The notes: generated by a model not told the origin, from the sequence alone. DNA of 64,000 bases from Chlorokybus atmophyticus (GCA_009103225.1 RHPI01003508.1:51869-115868), one strand, 5' to 3'. Counted from the first letter of the stretch, positions 25,310-36,272 are shown. Program-made: numbers and translations.

Positions 25310-25720
25310 TTTACTGCACTATAGCGTGAATCAATATAGCTCTCACGTGGACATACTTCACTGCTAAGCGGCGCTCCACGTGGCAGGAGCAGCTGGTGGC
25401 AGGAGCCATGCAGGCGGCGGCGGTGGCGGCAGTGGGGTGGGTGTTGGCAGCTGTTCTGCGGGGCCGCGCGGCCCGTGGAAGCTGCAGGTAGACGCGGCCG
25501 GCTGCTTTCGGTGGAGTATGAACAAGCACTGCCCGTCGCCTGCCGCCTATACGATCACCCTTATGTTTGCTAGGCAGATTCCAATTCTGAACTTTATGCC
25601 AGCCAGCTGCCAGGCCATGGTAACTGTGTAGCGTTAGTTTTGTGCAGGTGTAGCTCACACATGTCCCATGTGTAAGTGATATAGGTGCATGCAGCGTTCT
25701 TTGTGGTTTCATCTCGTGCG
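25310..25720 (+). pseudogene. Truncated duplicate of the 27868-31287 gene (first exon fused to last exon)
   Basis: 25310-25490 matches the 5' flank and first exon of the gene at 27868: shared CCACGTGG box, GGAGCCATGC start context, then MQAAAVAAVGWVLAAVL against MRAAAVAAVGLALAAVL. From about 25530, with no intervening exons, it matches the last exon and 3' flank at 31235-31430: GAACAAGCACTGCCC, ATTCCAATTC, CCAGCCAGCTGCCAGGCCAT. The reading frame is lost within the first exon and roughly 3.2 kb of the parent is missing. A DNA-level duplication with internal deletion, not a retrocopy, because the flanks came along. Confidence 0.85.
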
Positions 25721-25789
25721 TACATCTACTACTACTCTATACTACTCTATACTTTCTGACTCTCAACAAACTCATATCCTCTTGACAAC

Positions 25790-26150
25790 TATGCACCACA
25801 CCTTCTGCTCGGTCATTAGCGCTGTTAACTCCCAAGCCTGCATCAAGCCTTGGTGAAGAACACAGAAGCTGTACAATGCACCTGTTGCAAAAGCATCACT
25901 GATGCTACCTTGTCAAAGGGTGATGAAGGTCTCATGTGGTGGACATCTATTGGCTTGCTTGCTATTGTTTTCTATTCAGCTGCATCAACCTCCATTGTCA
26001 ATTAATTTGCGCCCATGCCACAGGTGTTGTCTAAGACCAAGCTTTGCACATAGCTCTCAACAAGACTGTACCTTGCACGAATGAGTTATGACATTGTGCT
26101 GCTGTTTGGCGACTGCGGGGTCCATCCACTATCAGCAATGACTTGATGTG
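25790..26150 (-). pseudogene. Duplicated 3' fragment of the 31557-33357 gene
   Basis: Continues the same duplication. CTCGGTCATTAGCGCTGTTA, ACCTTGTCAAAGGGTGATG and GGCGACTGCGGGGTCC correspond in order to 31505-31530, 31617-31640 and 31812-31835, covering the last two exons of the minus-strand gene convergent with the parent. Indels and substitutions disrupt the frame, so it is a non-functional piece. Confidence 0.8.
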
Positions 26151-26405
26151 CAAATCTACTAACTATATGCAGTAACAAGCCTCATACATACGCACGTGTA
26201 TGCACACCCAAGTGTGTGTATGTTGCACACTTGGGTGTGTATATTTGGGTGCATGCGCGTAAGTGCACACTTGCGTATGTGTATTTGGGTGTGTGCGTGC
26301 GCATGTCGGAGAGGCAGCACGCGCGCATGTGTATGTGCGCCTGCGTTTCCGCAGTAGTGCCCACTCTTATCTCAATCTTACACACCAACAATGCAGTCCC
26401 CGCAG

Positions 26406-26625
26406 GCATTGCCGACAGTACAGGGTGAACAGCTTGTTGACCCACTCCACGTTTGCCGCGACGTTCACACGGCTATATGATGCAATGTCAAGTCCATGGT
26501 GCTCTTTGTTGTTGTCAACTCGTCGCATTTGACGATGTTGGCGCTGCATAACATGCATAAGAACAAGCGGACAGGGCTAGGGACAGATCGCTCCTTAACG
26601 GCCTCGACCCCTCATGCAGTATGTA
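26406..26625 (+). pseudogene. Decayed copy of ALG2 exon 5
   Basis: Aligns with ALG2 exon 5 (7829-8051) over its entire length. Amino-acid echo NSLLTHSTFAATFTRLYD against NSSFTKSTFAATFVRLHK; downstream GTGGACGGGGCTATGGAGGG against GCGGACAGGGCTAGGGACAG. The preceding intron tail ending in CCCCGCAG is also related, so genomic DNA was copied. An in-frame TGA follows seven codons into the exon and indels break the rest. A TG/CA-rich stretch at 26170-26340 resembles the parental intron. Confidence 0.8.
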
Positions 26626-26964
26626 GGTGTTCAACAAACTGGGTTGAGCTAGCACTTTGTGCATGTGTTACTTTGCTGATGCTTCGACGTTATAACACAC
26701 GTGTCACAGGTTATATTTCTTGAAGAACGTGCAATAGCGATGCATTCAACCCTGCATAACATGTGTGCTTGGGTGCATGCCAATGTGCGTGCGCGCATGT
26801 GCTTACGCATTGAACTGCCTAAACAGGGAGTAAAACAACACAACACCAACATGTTTGCATCATCAACCCCGCACGCATTGCTATTCAACACTGCGGTTAC
26901 AGCTGCCTACCCTATAGGCCTACCCTATTGCGTACAGCCAACCCTACAACTACAATCCGGAGGC

Positions 26965-27502
26965 TCATGATGCAATATCTTCCAGATCTTTCATATGTCG
27001 CTGGGAACGGGAGTTTACAGCTTCCAACACCTCGCTTTCAAAGCTTGCTATCTCGCTCTCCCACATAGTATGGTTGTCATCCAAGTAAGCTTCAAGAATG
27101 TCGAGCTTTGCAGCCAGCACCTGTTGTTCAAACAGAAGCGTACCCTGCGCATGCCCAATCGCAATGCCCTGTGCATTGCCAAACAGTCAGAAGAATCGCA
27201 ATGCAAGCGACATGCTTGGACAGTGCAAAAAGAAGTCAAGAACAAAACTCATTACACTCACAATGGCGCAGCAGCCGACGACGGTAGCAGTCCACACGAC
27301 TGCTTCAACATCAGCGACATCCCACAGGCTTGGTGTCGCAGGGAGGGCGGACACCTTTGGCGACGCCCTTGGCAACCACCTGGCAGTAGTTGACAGGCAT
27401 GCCCTCCGGGAGGGACGCCCAACAGCACGCTAACGTCGCATAGAGGGGTGGCAGAGCATGGCCGCGGGAGACCAGCCCTGGCAGCACCGCTGTACTGGCC
27501 AT
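26965..27502 (-). CDS. Small gene, possible organelle-targeted single-pass protein, unknown
   Basis: The last exon is clear: 27168-26965 after a CACAG acceptor encodes GIAIGHAQGTLLFEQQVLAA, then a helical acidic stretch ending MKDLEDIAS. The exon before it ends at 27262 (ATT-GTGAGT) and reads PSLWDVADVEAVVWTATVVG, preceded by an Arg/Ser/Ala-rich segment typical of a targeting peptide, open back to about 27430. The ATG at 27502 starts MASTAVLPGLVSRGHALPPL in a different frame, so a short intron or frame change lies near 27430. No family recognised. Divergent from the gene at 27868 with about 365 bp between starts, including a CT-rich and (CAA)n stretch. Confidence 0.5.
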
Positions 27503-27833
27503 GTCACCTGAAAGCTAGAAGCTAGCAGTCAGCTAGACGACGGCGCCATCCCACCGCGCCGACACCTCCCTCCCTTCCTCCCTCCCTCTCAAAATCCACC
27601 ACCACCATCGACAACAACAACAACAACCCCGCCGCCGCCTCCGCCGTCGCTCTGTCCCGCCAACTGCATGTCATGCAGTGGGCAAGTATGCTCAGAGCCC
27701 ACAGTGACTGCAGCCATCAACACGTGTTGGGTGCAGTTATGGACTCACTTCGACAGCCTCGGTGAACCATTGTGAGTCAAGCGTGAAACACAGTAGCTCA
27801 CTTGCGCGAATTTTTTCACTCTGCTAGGCTCTG

Positions 27834-27845
27834 TTCCACGTGGAA
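27834..27845. promoter_or_regulatory. Palindromic G-box TTCCACGTGGAA
   Basis: Perfect 12-bp palindrome with a CACGTG core, 23 bp before the ATG at 27868. The core CCACGTGG is preserved in the duplicated copy at about 25375 even though that copy has lost coding capacity. CACGTG boxes bind bHLH/bZIP factors; the role here is inferred. Confidence 0.45.
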
Positions 27846-27867
27846 GTCGCAGCTGGGGTCAGGAGCC

Positions 27868-30800
27868 ATGCGGGCGGCAGCGGTGGCGGCGGTGGGGTTG
27901 GCGTTAGCAGCTGTTCTGCTGTTCTGCGGGGCCGCGCTGCCTGCCGAAGCTGCAGGCAGACCCGGCCGGCCGCTTCCGGTGGATTACCTGCAGGTGGGGT
28001 GTTTGGTGTTGGCTGTGACGTTGAGCTTGCCCTGCCTGCCAATTCCGCTGCCAGTCGGGGTTTTAGAATAGCTTTCTGTTGCTGTTGTTTAAACTTGAAG
28101 AGAGTGTGCTCAAGCTTTACGTCGCCCTTTCAAGCAAGCGCGTACCAGTCGACCACTACTTGAAAACATGTCGTCAAGTAAACAGTTGCGTGCCCATTCG
28201 TCCTTCAGCTTCAAGCTTCAGCTGTGTGCTTCAGCTGTTTGTCATGCGTGCCGTTACAAGCAATTGAACAATATTTCGCATGATGTCAAGCTGTCTTGAC
28301 TATCACCAAAGTTCTATCGTCAACCATGCACCCCTGCTGCGCCTGTCTTTGCTTAGTTACCACTCATGCAGGACCGTGCAGCTGACTTGAAAGGGCGCAC
28401 AGCGCAGCTTAACAGCCTTCTTCATCAGTACTTCACCCACCAGAGCAGCAGCGCAATAGAGGGAGGAGACATCACGGGTTACGCACACGATGTCCTTCAA
28501 CAAGTTGAGGCTTTGCAGAAAGCAAGCCAGACGCCTCATGTAGAAGCAGACGCCCAATCGCATCACATAAAGGTCGGGCAAGGCATCAGCATGTGAGTTG
28601 CAGAGAGAGCAGTCGTTGATCTCAGCACTGTGGCGTTGCAACTTGCAACTGAGACTTCACTTGTAGTAAAAGCACTCATAAACTTGGTGTTCCTTGTGGT
28701 TCCTTGCAGAGGTTGGCAGATATCGAAGATGCTCTACCGGTGTACATTGCAAGTGCCATACCAGGCCAGCAAGTGAACTGGTCTGCACCGTGCTTCAGCA
28801 ACAGTACCGCTACAATTGAGATGTCCAAGGACGGTGCTGCCCTTCATTTGGACGTGAGTGTGCTGTATAGAGTAGTTTGCTGCATGCGTGTTCTGGTAGA
28901 GATATCCAGTCTCTTTGCATTGGCGAACTAATTTCAGTTGATGATATTATGATGTCATCCACAGTTGGGGAACCCTACTGGCCGCTTTTGCTACGATGTG
29001 TACATATTCTGTACCCCAAAGCGTTTCATCATTGACTTCTACTTTAACCATGGGAAGCACACAATTACCTTGCGCAACTGGCAGAAGTATGAGAAGGAAA
29101 CTGTAAGTGCCTCCTTTGCGCAACACGTGTCAGTGCCCTCACACACAACCTGAGTCGGTGAAATTGTTGGCCATTCTGTCAATACAACTTGTATCTGGAC
29201 CAGGTGGAAGCACAAGGCGTGACTGTGTTCTTGTTGCCAGCTGGCCTTGTATCTACAGCGCGCGCGTTCCTGAACCTTTATCCACTGTTCCAGGTATCAA
29301 CTAGTGGTGTCTGGACGCGTGCATGGTCTACACAACAACACATATTTTGTATAGCATACCAACAATGTTCCTGCCTGCACTCTGCATTGCACACAACTCA
29401 ATTCGTGTATGCAGAACGGAAAGTCTGGAGAGAGGGCTAATCTGGCTTTTCTAGAGACGCGGTCAGGCGCCGCGTTCGTGGAGAGGACTCCCCCGTACAA
29501 TATCGACCTACCCAAGGATGCTGTCCACTCTGGTGACTTCATTGTTATTGCAAAGTACCGAGGCAGATGGGGCGGCTTTGAGAGCCTTGAACGGTAAGCA
29601 CTGATGACTGTATGATAAAAGCGCTCAGTTGCATTTCTTGAGCAAGCACACGTCTACAAGATGAAATTATCATTCATTTTTGACAATGAGCATACCGTCA
29701 TTATGCATGCCCGCCACTGTCACACGCAGTGTACGTTACGTTGTGACTCTGCCGAAACAGATGGGTTACTGGTGCGTACGCGGGACACTCTGCAGTTGCG
29801 CTTTGGGCAGAAGACGGCTCTGAGCTGTTTGTAGCTGAGAGTGGGTTTGAAAATGAAAAGGTACCACAGTGCTAGCAAAGGTCTGGCAGGCTATCAGGAA
29901 GTGTTTGAAGTCGCAGTTGCACTCATATGCGATATGGCAGGGTGAGGAGGTTATTGCCGTCACGCAGTGGGACACGTGGATGGCAATGCAGCGCAACGAT
30001 GTGGCTGAGCCTCATGTGGCAATAATTCGACTCAATCAGGCCCAACGCGAGCGGTTCAATCTGGCCAAGGCTTGGGAGTACGCTCGCAGCATGGAAGGAC
30101 ACCCTTACGGCTATCACAACATCATCTTCAGGTGTGTTGCACATCATGTGGTATATGCCTGCATTGGCACTGCATGGCACTGAGCATCGCTTACTTGACT
30201 TTGAGCAGCTGGATAGACACACCGGAGGCAAACTATCCCCCCGGCATCAGTGCGGAATTGATAGCTGCTGTCATGACCATCTGGGATAGAGTGATGCCTG
30301 CTTTCACTGGCCGCCTGTGGACAGAGGCCCTCAACAAGAGACTAAATACAACGGTATGTTGTGGTACATGTTGCAGCGTGAACGTGCACACTCTGCGATG
30401 AGCATTCCTGCTGCCCTTGCAGGAGCATGGCTCATCAATCCAGATGACATACATATATTGGTATCTTGTTGCATCACTTTTTAGGGCTTGATATGAGCAT
30501 GCTTTCCCTCCCAGGGTCTTGATCTTGGTGGAGTGCTGGCCGAGTGCGCAGCACGGGGAATAACATTTGAAGAGCTTCTCGCAGTACCTGAGCAGGACGA
30601 CTGGGAGTACTCTGATGGCCGGTGCGCAATGGGCAACCCTGTATTGTTCTTTGTCATGTACACCTTGTGCGCAAGTGTGCGCGCATGCGTGCACTGCAAG
30701 AGGCTATCTTCAGTTGCTATGTGCAGCCTTTTACATGCGGCCTGGCTTCATGAAAAAAGAAAGAAAGAAAAGTATCTGCAACCATTGCCTGACTTCAGCT

Positions 30801-31287
30801 GTGTTTCAGGTCTGTGACTTGTAATGTGTTTGTGCTGGAGATGTACAAGGCGGCAGGGCTTCTCGGAGACCTCGCGCCGCATGTACAGGCCACTGAGTTT
30901 ACGCTGAAAGATGTGTACCAAATCAAGTTGTTTGACGATAACATCAATAACAAGCCAGAGGTATGCAAATGCGGTATGCCAAGCAGCTAGTGTTGGGTGT
31001 GGCATGCACACATGTCTGTGCGTGCAGACATGTGTTCACGCGCACGAGTGCAGACACAAGCATACACAGACAGACACATGCATGCGCATGGCTGATAATG
31101 TGCTGGCAAGCAAGACTGACGTTTGTTGCTGCCGCAGGCGTGTTCCGTGGACCCGATGCCATATTGCCAGCTCACAGGCAAATGGCGCATGGACCTGCCT
31201 GGGCTGAACAGCATCGAGCCGTACCCGCAAATGAACGAGCACTGCCCATCGCTGCCGCCAGATTATGATCGTCCTGATAATTGCTAG
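27868..31287 (+). CDS. Secreted permuted papain-like (NlpC/P60-type) protein of unknown function
   Basis: Twelve exons: 27868-27993, 28372-28592, 28712-28853, 28965-29102, 29204-29293, 29415-29593, 29761-29860, 29941-30131, 30209-30353, 30515-30621, 30810-30960, 31138-31287; phases close, 579 residues. N-terminal signal peptide: MRAAAVAAVGLALAAVLLFC then small residues. The C-terminal half has the order of circularly permuted papain-fold enzymes: SGDFIVIA, then AGHSAVALW (candidate catalytic His), FVAESGFEN, MEGHPYGYHNIIF, EQDDWEYSDG and SVTCNVFVLEMYKAAG (candidate catalytic Cys). I recall protist proteins sharing the HPYGYHN and EQDDW blocks but no characterised member. Likely a luminal or extracellular hydrolase or amidase, inferred. 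A truncated copy lies at 25310-25720. Convergent with the gene at 31557. Confidence 0.65.
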
Positions 31288-31556
31288 GCGGTCCATCTCC
31301 CAATTCATCCCAGCCAGCTGCCAGGCCATTGTACTTGTAGGGATAGTTTTGTGCAGGTGTCGCATAAGAAGCTCACTTCTGCTCACATGCCCGTGTGTAA
31401 ATAACATAGGTGCAGGCAGCGTCTTTGTCTGGTGCACAGCATGGCATATGTACACTGTTTCTGTTCCTCGACAGTTGTTCTCATTCTTCATTGAACCGTT
31501 CACTACGTCTTCCGCTCGGTCATTAGCGCTGTTAGTTCCCAAGGCTGCGTTCATGC

Positions 31557-33357
31557 CTAGTAAGAAAGACAGAAGTGCACCTTACAGTACACCTGCATCT
31601 GCCAAAAAGCGTCTCTCACCTTGTCAAAGGGTGATGCAGGCTTTCTTGCAGACATCTGTAGGCTTGTTTGCTGTTCCTTTTTCAACTTTGCCAACCTGCA
31701 CTGTTGGTCAGCTTGTGCCCATGCCATAGATGTTACAACCCTAGTGTAGCGCATCGTTCTCAACAAGAATGTGGACCTTGCGCGAATGAGAGAGGACACT
31801 GTGTTCCTGTCTGGCGATTGCGGGGTCCGTCCACCATCAGCAATAACCTGTAGGTGTAGCGGTTGTTTGCTGTTACAAAGCATGAAACACAACTACAAAC
31901 TGAACTTGTGCAGTAACTAGTCCTCACCTGTAGTGCGTGCCTCGGAGATGCAAAGGCGCTCACGGGCCTCCCGTGCAACCACACGTCCCCAACAATGCCG
32001 GCATTCTCATCACTGCAAACACACACATCGTCGTCACATCATTCTTTCACATGGCCTGCACCATTCCGCCTGCCAAGTTGCATGTTGACTTGAGGTTTTT
32101 TCTCACCTCACTGCTGATCGCGGACTGGCAGCATACACCTCCTTCTCACGACTTCCATGGCCAGTATCAAATGTATTTGGTCTTGGCATCAGCATCCGCG
32201 AGTAGTCCCCTGACCAGCCCGGCCCCGGCCCGTAACTCCTCAAGGGCTCTCTACAGGTAGCTCCACCACTCACAGCAGCAGCAGACGCACTTTTAGGCCT
32301 AACTGGATCTCTCACCCTGCTTGCTGTAGAGCTACTGAGCCCAGTCCCTCTCCCAGTCCCAGGCCTGGTCCCATTCTTCGGGTCACTCTTGCTCTCCAGT
32401 CTTCCAGTGCTTTGCCTCCGGTTTTTGTGTCTAAGCCCTCCTCCTGTTGTCCTCACTCGTACGCGCAGGCCATTCTTGGTGTGCATGCGAAGTTGATGTT
32501 GGTGGTGTTGCTGAGGAGATGCCTGCGAGTTGGGTGTTTGGCATGCGCTGTCTGAGGTTGAGACACTCACGTCCGTGCTTGCATCCGAGAGCGCATGCGG
32601 CTTATCAACAATGGCTTCCGGCTCGACTCTGGCTTCCAGCTGAGGGCTGTGTGAGGGAGGGAGGCTTTGCTTCCCTGTGGCTTCTGCCTGACTGCTGAGC
32701 GGCCTCTTCTGGTTGGTGTTTGGTACAGGCGAACATGCCTGCATGCATGTTACATATGTCTCAGAATGGCATGCTTGTTCTGGACATTCTTGAATCCAAT
32801 ACATGATGTGTACGTGAACCACATAGAATTTACCGTTGCATGTTCTGGACATTCATCGCAGCCGCAACTCACAGCTGTATCTGTGCGTTCAACTCTTGTG
32901 TATGTATCTTCACTGCGCAATACCAACTCCAGCTTCAACACCGCCTCTTCCGCCTTTTCATCTGTTTGGCAGGCGCATTCAGCTACAACCACTGCCTCCT
33001 GCTTGTGTCTCTGCAACTCATCCCCTGTGTGGTATTTTGTGATTTAGAACCTCAACAGTTGTGACATGCGTGTAATGATTAGGCTATCGTTTTGTCACCT
33101 GTGTCTGTGCTTGCTTCTGCAGAAATGCGGTTTGGCTTCCAAAGAACTAAGTCCTGCGTGATTACGCTGGCAGGAACCTGTTTGTGTTCGGCTTTTGTTT
33201 GGCTCTCGCAAGACAGCAGCTGTACACCAACCTGTGACACAAGTTGAGTGTCTCTGCACACGTGCGTGCGTGCGCACACGCACACACACATGGTACATAC
33301 CTTCTGGCACCTCTCATGCCTAATGACAAGCACCTCCGCCCTTCTCCACCTCACCAT
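31557..33357 (-). CDS. Unknown protein, disordered centre with conserved-looking C terminus
   Basis: Seven exons in coding order: 33357-33301, 33231-33099, 33024-32873, 32738-32107, 32012-31928, 31847-31620, 31592-31557; phases close, 440 residues. The N-terminal third is helical and charged and contains ECACQTDEKAEEAV; a related SACQTPN motif recurs later. The centre (one 632-nt exon) is Ser/Pro/His/Gly-rich and probably disordered. The C terminus is more ordered, with GIVGDVWLHGRPVSAFASPR and a Lys/Arg-rich helical tail. No domain recognised; (A/S)CQT motifs occur in some centrosomal proteins, a weak hint only. Start chosen at the ATG at 33357. An upstream ORF starting at 33741 (MASLPACASRTP) could be a first exon instead. 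Its 3' end was copied to 25790-26150. Confidence 0.6.
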
Positions 33358-33370
33358 CTCGCTCTCACAC

Positions 33371-33396
33371 CTCACCTCACCTCACCTCACCTCACC
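33371..33396 (-). repeat. Five tandem GTGAG units (splice-donor-like array)
   Basis: CTCAC repeats five times on the plus strand, which is GTGAG x5 on the minus strand, just upstream of the first exon of the 33357 gene. Every unit matches a 5' splice-site core. If a non-coding first exon exists, splicing could slide in 5-nt steps. Confidence 0.6.
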
Positions 33397-33429
33397 GCCG
33401 CCGCCTAGCCTGGCCTGGCCAGGTGGCCT

Positions 33430-33441
33430 GGTCACGTGACC
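33430..33441. promoter_or_regulatory. Palindromic GGTCACGTGACC box
   Basis: Perfect 12-bp palindrome about 73 bp upstream of the 33357 ATG and within the divergent interval shared with ALG5. Contains GTCACGTGAC, the form recognised by some bHLH-zip factors. A CCTGGCCAGG palindrome lies just beside it. Regulatory role inferred from position only. Confidence 0.4.
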
Positions 33442-33931
33442 AAAAACGCATCAATTTCTGTCTATTTGGCGACATCTCGATCTCGGTCGCAACATCCAGG
33501 CTCGGTAATCTGGTTTAGCACAAGACCTGGCTAGAGCCGGATCGGAAACCCTAATGAATGGTCTGGTCGTTGGCAACGTCGTTGGCGTCGACGGCATTGG
33601 CGATTGCGGCAATGGCGGCGGCGGGGCACATGCATTGAGCACAGACGTCACTAGGCTAGGCGCTGGCTGCTGTCTTGGCGCCTTGGGTGAGGAATGTAAA
33701 CATCTCGGTGTTCGCGAAGCACAGGCAGGCAGAGAAGCCATGTCGCCACCGCTGCCGCGGAGTGGCGCTCCCAGCCTGTCTACACACTAACCGGTAAGGA
33801 GAAATGGCTTGTTGTGTCCTGCTGCTGGTCTGTAGAGGAAGCAGTGCATTTATTTGATTGTGGTTTGCATGTCAAGCAGGCGACCTGTCTCGCTGGCCAC
33901 ACCTCACAGAGCAGCAACAGAAGCACTCAGC

Positions 33932-36272
33932 ATGGCATCATGGGCAGGCGTACTGTGGCCCGTCTCATCCACCACATTGTGCATCGCCATCGCATTGGTA
34001 AGCGCCACTGAGTCACAGCTCCCCTTATGGCATAGCACGATGAAGCATTGGCCCTTGTTCATGCTCTCCAGCTGACATGCGCACTGTTGCCTCACTGTTG
34101 CATATCTGCAGATGAGTGGTCTGCTTGGATGGGGCATAAAGACAGTTGTAGACAAGTTTTCAAGTCTAAATGACACAGCACAGTAAGTGTCATGTTGACT
34201 GTGCTGTTGCATTGGGTTCAGCATGGCACCATGTTGAGGCATGTCAGTGCTGAATCTGATTGCGTGTGTTTTTCTTGCAGAGCAGATGTTGCAGAAGACT
34301 TTCTCGAGGACCCAAATTCGCTCGAGAAGGTATGCTTGTTGACCATGCAATGTGTAACATTGCTCTGTACAACTGACATGCATGCAAGCAGCTGTTGCCT
34401 TCATGCATGTCATCACTTGTGCATTCCACACACAGCACTCATTGCACGTGCTGGTTGTTCAGACCACAATTGTGTCTTGTGTAGGTGCGGAACTCTTCCG
34501 TGTTCGATCCGCCGCAAAAATACCTTTCCATTGTGGTGCCCGCTTACAACGAGCGAGGCCGATTGCCAGGCACGCTCGATCACACGCTGCGGGTGCTCAA
34601 TGCGCGCGCTGCACGCCAGCGGGACTTCACCTACGAGGTGGGTTTTCTCATTCAGCAAGAATCCTCAATCTATGCAAGCGTAGTACACAACATTCATGCC
34701 AACTTGGTTACCCGCAACTGCGTGTGCAATAAACGCAAGCGCTGTTGTTGCTACCTTATCCACTCAGTGAACAACGCAACGAATGCGATCAAAGTGACTG
34801 CCGTATGCAACCAAGGTGAGCTAACTTGTACATGGTGGGTTGGCAGATCATTGTTGTAGATGATGGCAGCACGGACAACACTGCACAAGAAGCGTTTAGA
34901 TATGTGCGCAAGTTTGGGTTGGACATGGTACGCGTTGTCCGTCTCACTGCGAACAGAGGCAAGGGTGCTGCGGTTAAAAAGGTACTGGTACACTATCAGC
35001 ACTCATGTGAGCCCGAACAAGTTGGTCGCTTGTACATCGCCCATGAGCCTTGCCTCCATACATAGGGGATGATGAGTGCGCGCGGGCAGCTGCTCCTGTT
35101 CATGGATGCAGATGGTGCCACAGAGGTGACAGATTTTGAAAAGCTGGAAGCTGCGGTGAGTTCTAGAATACCATTCCTGCCAGGCAACAGCTGCTCAATG
35201 CCGAGTTGATAATACAGATGACTATTCTTGTTGGCTCGAGCATACTTCACTTGTTCAAATATAGGCCTCCTTGAGTATCAGCTGGCACGCAACACAGTTG
35301 TATATGCCAACAACACATGATCCCGCAGCTATACTGAAGGCTTGGTTTTAACGTGTTGTTGTGTGGTGCCAGATACAAGAGATAGCAGCACCGCCGTTGG
35401 TGAAGCCCATCACGAAGAGTCCTGTCAAGGTGGATGCCAGGCAACAACCGCCCCCGCCAACCGCAGCGATTATTGGTGAGAAGATGGGCGTGTCGGTGGG
35501 ATCTAGGGCGCACTTGGAGAAGGAAGCGGTTGCAAAGGTGAGCACGCACGCTTCAAGTCACATACACAAAGGAATGACTTGTGTCATTGCGCGCTTCAAC
35601 ACACCTGTGTGCATGGTTGTGAGTTGGCTGTGGTGACGTGCGCAGAGGAAATGGTATAGGAACCTGTTGATGCACGGCTTCCATGCCTGTGTGTTGATAG
35701 CAGCGGGAGGGGGAGTAAGGGATACACAGGTACGTCCCATCCTCAAAAAGCGCGTGCACACGTTGTGCTGCACTGTTTGGCCTATCGATACAACTTCACA
35801 AGATGGTGCCTCAATTGCAGTGTGGCTTCAAGATGTTCACCAGGGCAGCCGCGCAGCAGCTGTACCCCAACCAGCGGTTGAGGCGGTAAGTTGCTCAACT
35901 CGCACGATCATCTAAGGTTGCAGCAAGTTATGTGCATGCATATCGCAAACATGACATGAACATTATGCTGTCTGAGCAGGTGGTGCTTTGACGTGGAGTT
36001 GTTGTACCTCGCAAGGCGGCTGCATATACCCATCAAAGAGGTGCATTGTACCCGCCTGCATGCATGCATGCATATGCTGCTGTGACCAGGCCTGCAAAGA
36101 AGTTTGTAGAGATTTGAAGTCGAACTCATTTGTCATGCAGGTGTCTGTGCGTTGGACTGAGATACCTGGCTCCAAGCTCAAGCCAACTTCTATTTTGCAC
36201 ATGCTATTGGAGCTTGCCTTCATTATCGTTGGGTATCATACTGGTGTCTGGGCAGTCAGGACATACCCTTGA
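33932..36272 (+). CDS. ALG5: ALG5, dolichyl-phosphate beta-glucosyltransferase
   Basis: GT2 enzyme at the ER that makes dolichol-P-glucose from UDP-glucose, donor for the three terminal glucoses of the N-glycan precursor. Eleven exons: 33932-33997, 34112-34182, 34281-34329, 34485-34637, 34847-34981, 35066-35155, 35373-35537, 35646-35729, 35821-35885, 35980-36040, 36141-36272; phases close, 356 residues. An N-terminal membrane anchor spans the first intron (WPVSSTTLCIAIAL then MSGLLGWG). Diagnostic: YLSIVVPAYNERGRLPGTLD, IIVVDDGSTDNTA, NRGKGAAVKKGMMSARG, LLLFMDADGATEV, a WCFDVELLYLARR block and VRWTEIPGSKLKP at the C terminus. Exon 7 carries a Pro/Gln insertion (about DARQQPPPPTA) before the conserved SRAHLEKEA. 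The stop at 36270 follows a last hydrophobic helix, slightly different from other ALG5 ends. Confidence 0.95.

Noticed and set aside
33451-33741. Minus-strand ORF starting MASLPACASRTP as a separate gene
   Set aside because: Pro/Ser-rich, no conserved features, overlaps the divergent promoter; could be an alternative first exon of the 33357 gene but is not needed for its frame.
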